Shown here: piece by piece, positions 36,769-45,626 of the stretch
Layout: the number at the start of each line of letters is the position of its first letter
Position numbering within the stretch: the first letter of the stretch is position 1
Assembly: GCA_020851565.1 (NCBI GenBank)
Contig: JADZCN010000037.1
Location: 1-64,000, forward strand
From: Acidobacteriota bacterium
GTDB lineage: Bacteria; Acidobacteriota; Vicinamibacteria; Vicinamibacterales; UBA2999
Reading direction: 5' to 3'
Length of the DNA stretch: 64,000 bases
The notes under the pieces: model-generated
Databases searched by the model: none
Seen by the model: only the letters and a program-made list of their open reading frames with translations
What the model was told of the DNA's origin: nothing
Position numbers and translations under genes: made by a program

Positions 36769-39700
36769 TCAGCGCCTCGCCTCCCGCAGCGCCTGCTGGT
36801 GGGCGGCGAGCATCACCGCCGACACCGCGTCCAGCCCCCGGTGCCACGCCTCGTCCACATCCGGTGTCCATTGCTCGCCAAGCGTCTCGCGGATCACGTC
36901 GAGCGCCACGTGCGTCACGGCCACGTAGTGCGAGGCCTGTACGCGGTAGCCGACGTGCCGCTGCCCGAGCGCCGCCACCGCCGGCGCGACCGCGTCGGGC
37001 GACCTGAGATGGTCGATGACCATCGTGAGCGCCGCCAGCAGGTGCTGTTGCTGGTGGCGCATCGACACGCGCGCGAAGAGCGGCTGCACGGCGGGGTGCC
37101 GCGCGAAGAGCTCGCGATAGAACCGCGCGGCGAAGTCGCTGCCGCGGGCGGCGATGACGGCAAAGCTCGACTCGAGCAGCTCCACCGTCCTGCGGGACAG
37201 GCTGTGCAGATCCACTCCGCCCTTCAGCACGTTGCGTCCCAGGTCGAGCGTGGCCAGCAAGGGCAGGACGGGGGAGGCGCCGAGCGTGGCCGCCCCCGCC
37301 TGCGAGATGCGGTTGCCCTGGAGCGACAGGCGGCGCAGCGTCGGCCATGTCGTGGCAAGCAGCCGTCCGATGTCGTCGTCGGTCAGGCTGCCGTGCCCGA
37401 GATCCAGGGCGTGCAGCCGCGATGGCAGGCTCGAGGCGGCGAGCGCCTCGAGGAACCGGCTGCCCAGCGGGTTGTCGGCGAGGCCGACGTCCGACAGGGC
37501 GGGGAGGCGTTCGAGCGCCGCCACGACCAGCGTGGCGTCATTCTCGGCCAGCCGATTCGAGGCGAGCGACAGGCGCTGCAGCGATGACAGGCGGTGCGCG
37601 CTCGTCAGCTGCGTCAGCGCACCCGCGTCGAGCTGGCAGGCCGAGAGATCGAGCGCGACGAGGGCGCGCGCTTCGACAAGGTCGGCCAGCGTGGACATCT
37701 CGGCGGCATCAACCCGGTTGCCGGAGGCGTCGAGCCGCTCGAGGCGGCCGCCCGCGTGCTGGATCACCGCCGCCAGGCCCCGCCCGGTGATCTCGCAGTG
37801 CGCCAGGCCCAGGGTCGATACGTGCGTACGCGCGAGCGCGCGCCCGAGGGCGGCGGCCCCCGCGTCGCCCAGAGTGTTGCCCGACACGTCCAGCCGGGTG
37901 AGCTCCAGCGGTGCCGTGCCCACCAGCGTGACCCCGGCCTCGGTCACGCCGTTGCGCGCGACGGCCAGTTCCCGCAGTCCGCCGAGCGCCGGCGCCCCGA
38001 GGAGGGCCGCCAGCCCTGCGTCCCCGAGCTCGTTGTCCGACACATCGAGCGCCTTGACCCGGCGCACGGTGGGCGACGCCGCGAGCAGCATCGCGCCGTG
38101 CGCCCCGAGCTCGTTGGCGGAGACGTCGAGCGCCTCGAGCGAGGGCAGCCGGACGGAGGCCAGCAGCTCCATGCCCGCCAGCCCCAGGCGATTGCGGCCC
38201 AGTCCCAGTGTCCGCAGGCCGGTGAGCGCCGGCGACAGCGCGAGGGCGGCGGCGCCGCTGGCGCCGATGGCGTTGCCGGAGAGTTCCAGCGACGAGAGTG
38301 CGGCCATCTCGCGCGACATGGCGACCGCGCCCGCCCCGTCGGATCCGAGCGCGTTGCCGGCCAGCCCCAACACTTCGACGCGCCGAAGAACCGGGCTCGC
38401 GGCGAGCACCGCTGCCCCGGCGGCGCCGATGTCGTTGTGGCCCAGGTCCAGGCGGGTGAGGCGCCACGCCGCGCGTGCCAGCGCCTCGGCGCCCTCGAGG
38501 CCAATGCCGTTGTCGGCGACGCGCAGCTCGACGAGTCGCGACAGCGACGAGGAGGCACAGAGCGCGGCCAGCCCGGCCGACGTGAGCCGGTTGTGCGAGA
38601 GATCGAGGGCGACCAGCCCGCGCACGGCGGGTGATGCGGCCAGGTGCGCCGCGCCATCGGCGGTGATCTGGTTGTGCGACAGGTCGAGCCTGGTGATCGA
38701 GGTGAGCGCCTCCGAGGCCGCCACCACCGCGACATCCGCATCGTCCAGTTCGCGGCCCGAGAGGTCCAGTGCCCGCGCCAGGCGCCAGAGCGGTTGCGGG
38801 TGGCCCGCGATCTCCGATTCCCACCAGCCGACCGGGGCCACCCTGACGTGATCCGGCCAGCCGGCAACCAGCGTGTCGGCCACGTCGATCAGGCCCGGCT
38901 GCGCGTGGGCTGGTTGTTCCAGCAGGTAGCGGCAGAGCGCCCACCACGCCCCTTCCCCCGGAGAAGCGCAGAGTGCCTCCAGGAGGCCCAGTGGGTTGTG
39001 GGCCGGCGCGGGGGCTAGCTGGTGCTCGACGCGCGCGAGCTCGTTGCACACGGCGCCGGCGGTGCGCGGGCGGCGATCAGGGTCGGTCGCGAGGAGCCGG
39101 CTGACCAGGTCGTCCAGGCCCGCGTAAGCCCGGAGCTCCGGCACCCGGTCGCTGGGCCGGGGACCTGCATCCAGGTGCGACTCGAACGCACGGGTGAGCG
39201 TGGCGCCGTCGGTGGCCTCCGCGTAGGGCGCGCAACCGGTGAGCATGAAGAACAGCACCGCGCCGAGCTGCCAGAGATCCAGGCGCGCGTCGTGGGCGTA
39301 CGAGGGGAGGAGTTGTTCCGGTGCCATGAACTGCGGCGTGCCGAGCCTTGCCGAGGTCGCCGCGGCGGTCCGGTGCAGCGACTTGGCAATGCCGAAGTCG
39401 ATGATCTTGGCCTGCTCCGCATCGGTGCCCGCGCGGCTGAGCAGCACGTTCTCGGGCTTCAAGTCGCGGTGCAGCACGTCGACGGCGTGCGCCGCCGCCA
39501 GGCCGGAGGCCACCTGCTTGGCGATGCGGACCGCGCGCACCGGCGGGAGCGGGACCACCGCGCCTGCGCGCGTCATCGTTCGCGCCAGCGAGGCGCCCTC
39601 GACGAACTCGAGCGCCAGGTACAGCTCGGGCTCGTCGTCCAGCATGCCGACACCGTGGCAGCGCGCGACGTTCGGATGGTGAATCTGCTCGAGCACCACG

Positions 39701-40014
39701 GCCTCGTGCACGAAGCGCTCGCGCATGACCGCGTCACCGGCCCACTCGGTGTGCAGGATCTTCAGTGCCCGCTGGAGCCCACCGACGGTGGTTCGCACCA
39801 GGTATACCGTGCCGAACCCGCCGCTGCCGAGTCGCCGGAGCACGACGTACTGCCCGCCCGCGATGGTGGCGCCGAGCCGGCGGTCGCGGGGCCATCCCAC
39901 CTCCGGCCGCGCGGCCCGGCAGGCCGCGCACGCCGACTCGCTCGCCGTCACCACCGCCAGGCAGTGCGGGCAGAAGCTCGACGTCACCGCCGCCGGCGGC
40001 ATTGTCACGTCCAA
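36769..40014 (-). CDS. Ser/Thr protein kinase - LRR - globin fusion protein
   Basis: A 1081-residue soluble protein with four parts. (1) A zinc ribbon: C15, C18, C29, C32. (2) A Hanks-type kinase, about 50-330: glycine loop 63-70 (GSGGFGTV), K85, H182-R-D184-LKPEN, DFG at 207, APE at 231. (3) Leucine-rich repeats of the ribonuclease-inhibitor type, about 410-935 (LDLSHNQITADGAAHLA and many more). (4) A globin domain, about 936-1081, closely resembling Vitreoscilla haemoglobin: FYRELFARHPAVQPLF, then GQRHVGYRVQASHYVAV. Haem-pocket residues are present: Y966 (B10), F980 (CD1), Q990 (E7), proximal H1020 (F8). All kinase catalytic residues are intact. This suggests a kinase gated by O2, NO or redox state; that is inference. 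TTG 40014 follows AGGAG; ATG 40002 is an alternative. Confidence 0.9.
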   Translation of the reverse strand: MDVTMPPAAVTSSFCPHCLAVVTASESACAACRAARPEVGWPRDRRLGATIAGGQYVVLRRLGSGGFGTVYLVRTTVGGLQRALKILHTEWAGDAVMRERFVHEAVVLEQIHHPNVARCHGVGMLDDEPELYLALEFVEGASLARTMTRAGAVVPLPPVRAVRIAKQVASGLAAAHAVDVLHRDLKPENVLLSRAGTDAEQAKIIDFGIAKSLHRTAAATSARLGTPQFMAPEQLLPSYAHDARLDLWQLGAVLFFMLTGCAPYAEATDGATLTRAFESHLDAGPRPSDRVPELRAYAGLDDLVSRLLATDPDRRPRTAGAVCNELARVEHQLAPAPAHNPLGLLEALCASPGEGAWWALCRYLLEQPAHAQPGLIDVADTLVAGWPDHVRVAPVGWWESEIAGHPQPLWRLARALDLSGRELDDADVAVVAASEALTSITRLDLSHNQITADGAAHLAASPAVRGLVALDLSHNRLTSAGLAALCASSSLSRLVELRVADNGIGLEGAEALARAAWRLTRLDLGHNDIGAAGAAVLAASPVLRRVEVLGLAGNALGSDGAGAVAMSREMAALSSLELSGNAIGASGAAALALSPALTGLRTLGLGRNRLGLAGMELLASVRLPSLEALDVSANELGAHGAMLLAASPTVRRVKALDVSDNELGDAGLAALLGAPALGGLRELAVARNGVTEAGVTLVGTAPLELTRLDVSGNTLGDAGAAALGRALARTHVSTLGLAHCEITGRGLAAVIQHAGGRLERLDASGNRVDAAEMSTLADLVEARALVALDLSACQLDAGALTQLTSAHRLSSLQRLSLASNRLAENDATLVVAALERLPALSDVGLADNPLGSRFLEALAASSLPSRLHALDLGHGSLTDDDIGRLLATTWPTLRRLSLQGNRISQAGAATLGASPVLPLLATLDLGRNVLKGGVDLHSLSRRTVELLESSFAVIAARGSDFAARFYRELFARHPAVQPLFARVSMRHQQQHLLAALTMVIDHLRSPDAVAPAVAALGQRHVGYRVQASHYVAVTHVALDVIRETLGEQWTPDVDEAWHRGLDAVSAVMLAAHQQALREARR

Positions 40015-40149
40015 TGGGGTCTCCTCTCAGGCGCTCGCTTCGCTCACGTGGGCCGTCGGTAAAGGCAGGGTTGTCTCGCCGCCGTACGGGCTGTACACTC
40101 GGCCCCTCCACCTCGTCTTACGACAAGGAGAGGGGAAACCCGCCACGAC

Positions 40150-43047
40150 GTGCTGGACCTTGCCCCCTGGCCCGAGGCCGATGCAATCCTGGATGAGGCG
40201 TTGGCGCTGCCCCCGGCCGAGCGCGAGCCGTTCCTGCGCGCCCGGGTCGCCGACACCGCGCTCCGGGCCGCGCTGACACGCGTATTGCAGGAGGCCACAG
40301 CCGACGACGGGTTCCTCGAGCCCGGCGGCGGCACGGGCGCGGCGCTCTTCGATGACTGGCGCGACTCGCTGTCGAAGCCCGCGCCGAGGCTGTCAGCCGG
40401 TGAAGGGGTCGGCGTGTACCGCGTGATGGGCTGGCTCGGCCGCGGCGGCATGGGCGAGGTGTACCAGGCCCACGATTCCAGCCTCGGCCGCGACGTCGCG
40501 CTCAAGATCCTGCCCGGCGAGGTGGCGGGCGACTCCACGCGCCTGGCCCGGTTCCGCCGCGAGGCGCGGCTGCTGGCCTCGCTCAATCATCCGCACATCG
40601 CTTCCATCTACTCGGTCGTCGAAGACGAGGGACGGCTCGCGCTGGTGCTCGAGCTGGTGGAGGGGCCCACGCTGTCCGAGCGCCTCGTAGCCGGGCCGTT
40701 GCCGGTTCGCGTGGCGCTCGAGCTCGCGCGCCAGGTGGGGGAAGCCATCGAGGCCGCTCACCAGAAGCAGGTCGTCCATCGGGACCTGAAGCCCGCGAAC
40801 ATCAAGCTGTCGGCGAGCGGCAACGTGAAGGTCCTGGACTTCGGCATCGCCAAGGCCCTCAGCGAGGAGGGCGCCGAGGGAGAGGAGGTGTCGCTCACCG
40901 GTACGGGGCACCGCGCCGCGCTGCTGGGCACGGCCGCCTACATGAGCCCGGAACAGGCGCGCGGCGAGCCCGTGGACCACCGCACCGACATCTGGGCCTT
41001 TGCCTGCGTGCTCTACGAGATGCTGACCGGCCAGCGTGCGTTCACCGGCGACTCGGCGATCGAGGTGCTCGGGAGAGTCTTCGAACGCCAGCCGGATTTC
41101 GACCGCCTTCCGCCGGAGACCCCTTCGTCCATTCACCGGTTGCTGCGGCGCGCCTTCGAGAAGAACCCGCGGCGGCGACTGGGCTACATCGGCGACGCTC
41201 TGCTGGAGATCGAAGAGGGCCTCGCGGCGCTCGGTCAACCGGCGCCTCCGGCGCCGGAGGCGCCGTCGCGGCGCTCGGGCGCACTGCCTCTTGCGGCGGC
41301 GGTCGCGGCCGGCGCGGTGGTTGGCGCGCTGCTGCTCTGGGCTTGGCGCGCGCCAGCGCCTCCCGGAACCGTGGCGCACCTGGCCGTGCCCATGCCCGCG
41401 GATCACGAGGTGGTCGTCGGGCAGCTGCCGGCGCTCGCCGTCTCTCCGGACGGCCGCACGCTCGTCTACCGTGCGCGGCAGGGCACGACCATGCGGCTGT
41501 TCGAGCGGCCGCTTTCCGGAGGGGCGCCCGTGGCCGTGCCGGGCTCGGAGGACGTGGCCGGCCACGCACTGTCGCCCGATGGCCGATCCGTGGCCTTCGC
41601 GCGTGGAGGGCAGGTCTTCCGCGCCGCCCTCGGCGGCGGCGCGCCCGTGCTGCTGGGCGCCCTCCCCGGTGGCGCGTCGCTGTCGTGGGGCACACCCGAC
41701 ACGATCGTGGCGTCCGGCGGTGCCGGCGGCGCTCTCCGCCGGTTCCCGGCTTCTGGCGGCCCGGCGGAAGCCTTCACGAAGGTGGACACCGGCCGGGGCC
41801 ACATCGCGCACAGCGCGCCGGAGCTGCTGCCCGACGGCCGCACCGTGCTCCTGACGGTGCACGCGGCCGATGGCGCGCACATCGGGGTCACGACGCTCGG
41901 CAGCGGAGAGGTCACGGTGTTGACGCGCGGGCGCCAGCCTCGTTACCTCCCGTCCGGGCACCTCGTGTTCGCGCGCGAGCGCGCACTCTGGGTGGCGCCG
42001 TTCGACGCCGGATCGCGCCAGCTCACGGGCGACGCCGTGCAGGTGGTGGACGGCGTGGAGCGCAGCACGCTGAACGCGTTCGTCCACTTCGCGGTCGCCG
42101 CCAGCGGCACGCTGTTCTACATCCCGTGGCGCGAGCGCTCGGGGCTGATGACGCTGACCTGGCACGACCGGCAGGGTGTCGGGCTGGGCACGCTCAGGGA
42201 GGGCCGCGGCCTGACGCGCTTCAGCCTGTCGCCAGATGGGTCGAAGGTCGCCCTGGCCGTGGCCGACGGCGACGAACGCGACGTCTGGGTGCTCGACACC
42301 ACGCGCGACGCCACGACGCGCCTCACCTTCGACCCCGTGCCCGACTCGCAGCCCATCTGGTCGCCGGATGGCTCGCTCATCGCGTTTCGTTCGGACCGTG
42401 ACGGCGGCGGCGTGTTCGTGCGGCGCGCGGATGGCGCGTCCGAGGCTCGCCGGGTCACGCGTGTGCGTGACGGCTTCCACATCCCCTACGCGTTCACGCC
42501 GGACGGGAAGCAGGTGCTGTTCACCGATTTCCGCGACTACAACGACCAGGACATCCGCGTCGTGGATCTCGAGACGCAGGCGGTGGAGCCGGTGCTGACC
42601 GGGCCTCCCGCGGAGATGCACCCCGCGATCTCGCCAGACGGGCGATGGCTCGCCTACCAGTCGGACGACTCGGGGCGCTTCGAAGTGTACCTGCGGCCGT
42701 GGCCCGAGGTGAGCCGCGCGCGCTGGCAGGTGTCGGTGGGCGGCGGCATGTCGCCGACCTGGCGTCGTGATGGCGCCGAGCTCTTCTTCGCGAGCGGGGC
42801 CACGCTGATGGTGGCCTCGTTCGCCGGTGGGGCGACGCCGCGCATCGGCAAGCCCCGGCCGCTCTTCGCCGTCGCCTCGAGCGGCGAGCGGCTCGGCCCC
42901 CAGTTCGACGTCAGCCCCGATGGGCAGCGGCTCCTGGTGCTGTCGCCAGCCCCGGTGGACCCGGTGGCCGATCGCCCCGAGGTGCGCGTGATCCAGGGGT
43001 GGGGGCTCGATCTGGCCCGGGCACTCGGCGGACCGGGGGGCTCGTGA
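40150..43047 (+). CDS. Ser/Thr protein kinase with PD40 beta-propeller tail
   Basis: A 965-residue membrane kinase starting at GTG 40150. The kinase (about 90-365) has the glycine loop LGRGGMGEVY, K119, H210-R-D212-LKPAN, D230-FG and SPEQARGE. A transmembrane helix (AAAVAAGAVVGALLLWAW) leads to a periplasmic propeller with repeated SPDGR units ([46 protein letters not shown]). It is paralogous to the damaged kinase at 3621-6426, whose VEGPTL, VAGPLP and [10 protein letters not shown] segments match almost word for word. Its stop overlaps the sigma-factor start (GTGA). Target and signal unknown; the propeller probably binds peptide or glycan. Confidence 0.93.
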   Translation: MLDLAPWPEADAILDEALALPPAEREPFLRARVADTALRAALTRVLQEATADDGFLEPGGGTGAALFDDWRDSLSKPAPRLSAGEGVGVYRVMGWLGRGGMGEVYQAHDSSLGRDVALKILPGEVAGDSTRLARFRREARLLASLNHPHIASIYSVVEDEGRLALVLELVEGPTLSERLVAGPLPVRVALELARQVGEAIEAAHQKQVVHRDLKPANIKLSASGNVKVLDFGIAKALSEEGAEGEEVSLTGTGHRAALLGTAAYMSPEQARGEPVDHRTDIWAFACVLYEMLTGQRAFTGDSAIEVLGRVFERQPDFDRLPPETPSSIHRLLRRAFEKNPRRRLGYIGDALLEIEEGLAALGQPAPPAPEAPSRRSGALPLAAAVAAGAVVGALLLWAWRAPAPPGTVAHLAVPMPADHEVVVGQLPALAVSPDGRTLVYRARQGTTMRLFERPLSGGAPVAVPGSEDVAGHALSPDGRSVAFARGGQVFRAALGGGAPVLLGALPGGASLSWGTPDTIVASGGAGGALRRFPASGGPAEAFTKVDTGRGHIAHSAPELLPDGRTVLLTVHAADGAHIGVTTLGSGEVTVLTRGRQPRYLPSGHLVFARERALWVAPFDAGSRQLTGDAVQVVDGVERSTLNAFVHFAVAASGTLFYIPWRERSGLMTLTWHDRQGVGLGTLREGRGLTRFSLSPDGSKVALAVADGDERDVWVLDTTRDATTRLTFDPVPDSQPIWSPDGSLIAFRSDRDGGGVFVRRADGASEARRVTRVRDGFHIPYAFTPDGKQVLFTDFRDYNDQDIRVVDLETQAVEPVLTGPPAEMHPAISPDGRWLAYQSDDSGRFEVYLRPWPEVSRARWQVSVGGGMSPTWRRDGAELFFASGATLMVASFAGGATPRIGKPRPLFAVASSGERLGPQFDVSPDGQRLLVLSPAPVDPVADRPEVRVIQGWGLDLARALGGPGGS

Positions 43048-43616
43048 GCACCATCACGCACCTGCTCGCGGCGCACCGGGACGGCGTGCCCGATGCCTTC
43101 GGCCAGCTGGTCGGCCTGGTCTACGCCGACTTGCAGCGCGTGGCGCGCGGGCAGCGCCGCCGGATGGGCGCGGGCGAGACGCTCAACACCACCGCGCTCG
43201 TGCACGAGGCCTACGCGAAGATCGTGGACCAGGCGGGTGCGCGCTTCGCCGATCGCGGGCACTTCCTGGCGATCGCCGCGGTGGCGATGCGGCAGATCCT
43301 GGTGGACCACGCGCGCCATCGCACCCGCGACAAGCGGGGCGGCGGCGCCGTGCACGCGCCTCTCGACGAGGTCGAGGAGCGGATCGGCCGGGACGCGCGG
43401 CACGTTCTCGAGCTGGACATGGCCCTCGGACGCCTCGCCCAGCACGACCAACGTGCCGCACGGGTGGTCGAATGCCGTTACTTCGCCGGCCTCACGGAAG
43501 AGGAGACGGCGGAGGCGCTCGAGGTGTCGGTGCGCACCGTGCAGCGCGAGTGGCTGAAGGCGCGGGCGTGGTTGCGCCACGAGTTGGCCGGGCGCGCCTC
43601 GCCCATTGGCGATTGA
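43044..43616 (+). CDS. ECF-type RNA polymerase sigma factor, TIGR02999-like
   Basis: A 190-residue protein starting at GTG 43044, which overlaps the kinase stop. Region 2 contains [30 protein letters not shown] and AMRQILVDHARHRTRDKRGG; region 4 contains ECRYFAGLTEEETAEALEVS and TVQREWLKARAWL. This is the intact counterpart of the frameshifted sigma factor at 6423-6991 and shows what that gene should encode. The gene order is reversed relative to that pair (kinase first). The last codons, ATT GGC GAT TGA, come from a GATTG repeat element, so the stop was supplied by the repeat. Confidence 0.92.
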   Translation: MSTITHLLAAHRDGVPDAFGQLVGLVYADLQRVARGQRRRMGAGETLNTTALVHEAYAKIVDQAGARFADRGHFLAIAAVAMRQILVDHARHRTRDKRGGGAVHAPLDEVEERIGRDARHVLELDMALGRLAQHDQRAARVVECRYFAGLTEEETAEALEVSVRTVQREWLKARAWLRHELAGRASPIGD

Positions 43617-43862
43617 TGATTGATGATTGAGCGATTCGTTGGGTGATTGGTGATTGGGGCATTGGGCATTGGATTGAGCGATTGAGTGATCGGGCCATTG
43701 GGTGATTTCGAGCCCGGTGTCGCGCTGCGGCCACTCGACCCTCAGCTCGACAGCGGCAATCGCTCAATGCCCCAATCACGCCGTCACTCAATCCAATGCC
43801 CAATGCCCCAATCACCACTCACCCGCTGAATCGCTCAATCGCCAATCTTCAGTCATCAATGA
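43602..43862. repeat. GATTG/CAATC inverted repeat element, copy E
   Basis: The left arm (43602-43695) has GATTGATGATTG units and GATTCGTTGGGTG. The right arm (about 43757-43862) has CCCAATCAC and CAATC units. The loop contains CCCGGTGTCG and CTCGACAGCGG, echoing the loop of copy D. It fills the space between convergent genes and provides the stop codon of both, the sigma factor (43614-43616) and the pseudouridine synthase (43849-43851). Confidence 0.9.
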
Positions 43863-44598
43863 GCCCGTGCCGCTCCGCCGCGCGCAACTGCCGGAGGCGG
43901 GCCGTGAAGTCGGGAGGCAGCGGCGCCTCGACGGCGACCCGCTGCCCGGTCACGGGGTGGGGAAAGGCCAGCCGCCACGCGTGCAGCAGCGGGCGGTCGG
44001 TGCGCTTCGCGCTCTCGCGCGCGCGGCCGTAGACGCGGTCGCCCATCACGGGGTGCCCGATGGAGGCCAGGTGGATGCGGATCTGGTGCTGCCGGCCCGT
44101 CTCGAGCTTCAGCTCCACGAGCGCCGCGCGCTGCCCGATGGCCTCGCGTACCCGGTAGTGGGTGCGGGCCGGCAAGGAGCGCTCCCCTCGCGCGGCCACG
44201 TCGCGCCGACCCCCCTCGTACTCGGACGCGATGGGCGCCTCGATGGTGCCTTCCGCGGGCGCGGGCACGCCCTCGACGATGGCCAGGTACGTGCGGTCGA
44301 ACTCGTGCGCCTTGAACAGCAGGCGGCCGGCCTCGTGGACCGCGCGCGACAGCGCCACGGCCAGCGCGCCCGAGGTGCCGCGATCGAGGCGGTGCAGCAT
44401 GCCCGCGTAGGCCTGCCGTCCCCGCTTGTGCGCCGCATAGGCCCGCGCGCGCCTGAGGACCGAGTCCTCGTGCTCGAGCCGGCCCGGCGCCGAGGGAATG
44501 CTCAGCAGGCCCGCCGGCTTGTTGACGACGATCAGGTCGCGCTCGGCGTGCAGGAGGACCAGCCGCGATCGCTTCGAGTCGGCGGCGGCGCGGCTCAC
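43849..44598 (-). CDS. RluA-type pseudouridine synthase
   Basis: A 249-residue enzyme without an S4 domain. The catalytic motif is HRLDRGTSG with D72. Other family landmarks are VVNKPAGLLSIPS near the N-terminus, TYLAIVEGV, ALVELKLETGRQHQIRIHL and HAWRLAFPHPVTGQ. RluA-type enzymes isomerise uridine in 23S rRNA or tRNA; the site is not predictable from sequence alone. It starts at GTG 44598, overlapping the DUF3014 stop (GTGA), so the pair is translationally coupled. The C-terminus (GLIDD, stop) is read from a GATTG repeat element. Confidence 0.92.
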   Translation of the reverse strand: MSRAAADSKRSRLVLLHAERDLIVVNKPAGLLSIPSAPGRLEHEDSVLRRARAYAAHKRGRQAYAGMLHRLDRGTSGALAVALSRAVHEAGRLLFKAHEFDRTYLAIVEGVPAPAEGTIEAPIASEYEGGRRDVAARGERSLPARTHYRVREAIGQRAALVELKLETGRQHQIRIHLASIGHPVMGDRVYGRARESAKRTDRPLLHAWRLAFPHPVTGQRVAVEAPLPPDFTARLRQLRAAERHGLIDD

Positions 44599-45404
44599 GA
44601 CGCAAGCTGCTGCTGGATGCGCCTGAGCGTGTCGATGACGCGCGCGGCGTTGTCAGGGCCCATGCGCAGCAGCTGCTTCTGCGCCGGGTCGAGGGCCTCG
44701 AGCGCGGGGTCCGCGAAGGCCCACGTGGCGCCGCGGCCCTCGACGACCCGGATGGGGCCCTCCGGGATGGGCGTCGCCACGAGTACCTCGAGGGCCCGCT
44801 GCACGGCGACGTCCACGTCGGAGTCGGCGCGGCCCATCGCCTTGTACGCCTCGTCCAACCGGGGCCGGATGGTCCGGTAGATGCGCGCGACCGCGGCCGG
44901 ATCCATGCCCGCGAGTGTCGCGGCGATCCCGTCGTACCGCGCGTAGGACGCCGAATCGACCTCGCGCGAGCGGCCGCGGCGTGTGGTCAGGAACTCGCGA
45001 TCAGGCGCCAGCACGCGCAGATCGCTGGCCGGCGAGGCGCCTCGCGACACGCGGTCGATGGCTGCGGCCATCTGCTGGATGAGACCATCGGTGGCCAGCC
45101 AGCGCGCCAGTTCGGGTCGCGCGGACAGCGCACCGAGCAGGCCGCGCAGGAACGGGTCCATCTGCTCGAGCGGCGGCAGCACGACGGTCTCTGCGGGGAG
45201 TGGCACCTCGGTGGCCGCGGCCGGCGCCTCGGGCGCCGGTGCGGGCGCCGGGCCTCGCATGGTCCACCACCGCGCCACGCCGCCCGCGAGGACAGCGAGC
45301 ACGACGACGCCGCCGATGATCCACGCGCGCGTGCTCGCGCGCGGGGAGGTGCTGGTGGGCGGGGAGGTGCCCTCACGGTCGAGTTCCAGATCGTCTACGC
45401 CCAT
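44595..45404 (-). CDS. DUF3014 family membrane-anchored protein
   Basis: A 269-residue protein with one N-terminal transmembrane helix (WIIGGVVVLAVLAGGVARWW), an A/P-rich linker and a helical domain matching DUF3014. Landmarks are LPPLEQMDPFLRGLLGAL, LARWLATDGLIQQMAAAIDR and SASYARYDGIAATLAGMDP. Function unknown in the family; the domain would lie in the periplasm. Its gene is coupled to the pseudouridine synthase by a four-base overlap. ATG 45404 is the only start that precedes the charged N-terminus. Confidence 0.85.
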   Translation of the reverse strand: MGVDDLELDREGTSPPTSTSPRASTRAWIIGGVVVLAVLAGGVARWWTMRGPAPAPAPEAPAAATEVPLPAETVVLPPLEQMDPFLRGLLGALSARPELARWLATDGLIQQMAAAIDRVSRGASPASDLRVLAPDREFLTTRRGRSREVDSASYARYDGIAATLAGMDPAAVARIYRTIRPRLDEAYKAMGRADSDVDVAVQRALEVLVATPIPEGPIRVVEGRGATWAFADPALEALDPAQKQLLRMGPDNAARVIDTLRRIQQQLAS

Positions 45405-45467
45405 GTCGCCAGACTACTCCACCCGCGTTCAGAAGTTTCTCTCATTGGTTGCATTCGGAAACGCGCA

Positions 45468-45496
45468 TTGACACTTTGGTGACCACGCGTTACTTT
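45468..45496 (+). promoter_or_regulatory. Sigma-70-type promoter of TonB receptor 1
   Basis: TTGACA (45468-45473) and TACTTT (45491-45496) are separated by exactly 17 bp and lie about 130 bp before the start codon. The next two paralogous receptor genes have the same layout. Confidence 0.75.
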
Positions 45497-45626
45497 CCCC
45501 GCCGCCATCGTCGCAGGCCGGGGTGACCCCACTCAACCCCATGGCCGCTCCCTGCACGCGTTGGTTCCTCCCTTGTCTTGCGGCTGTTGCACGACGTTCG
45601 ACCACTTCGAGATACGAGGAGGCGTG

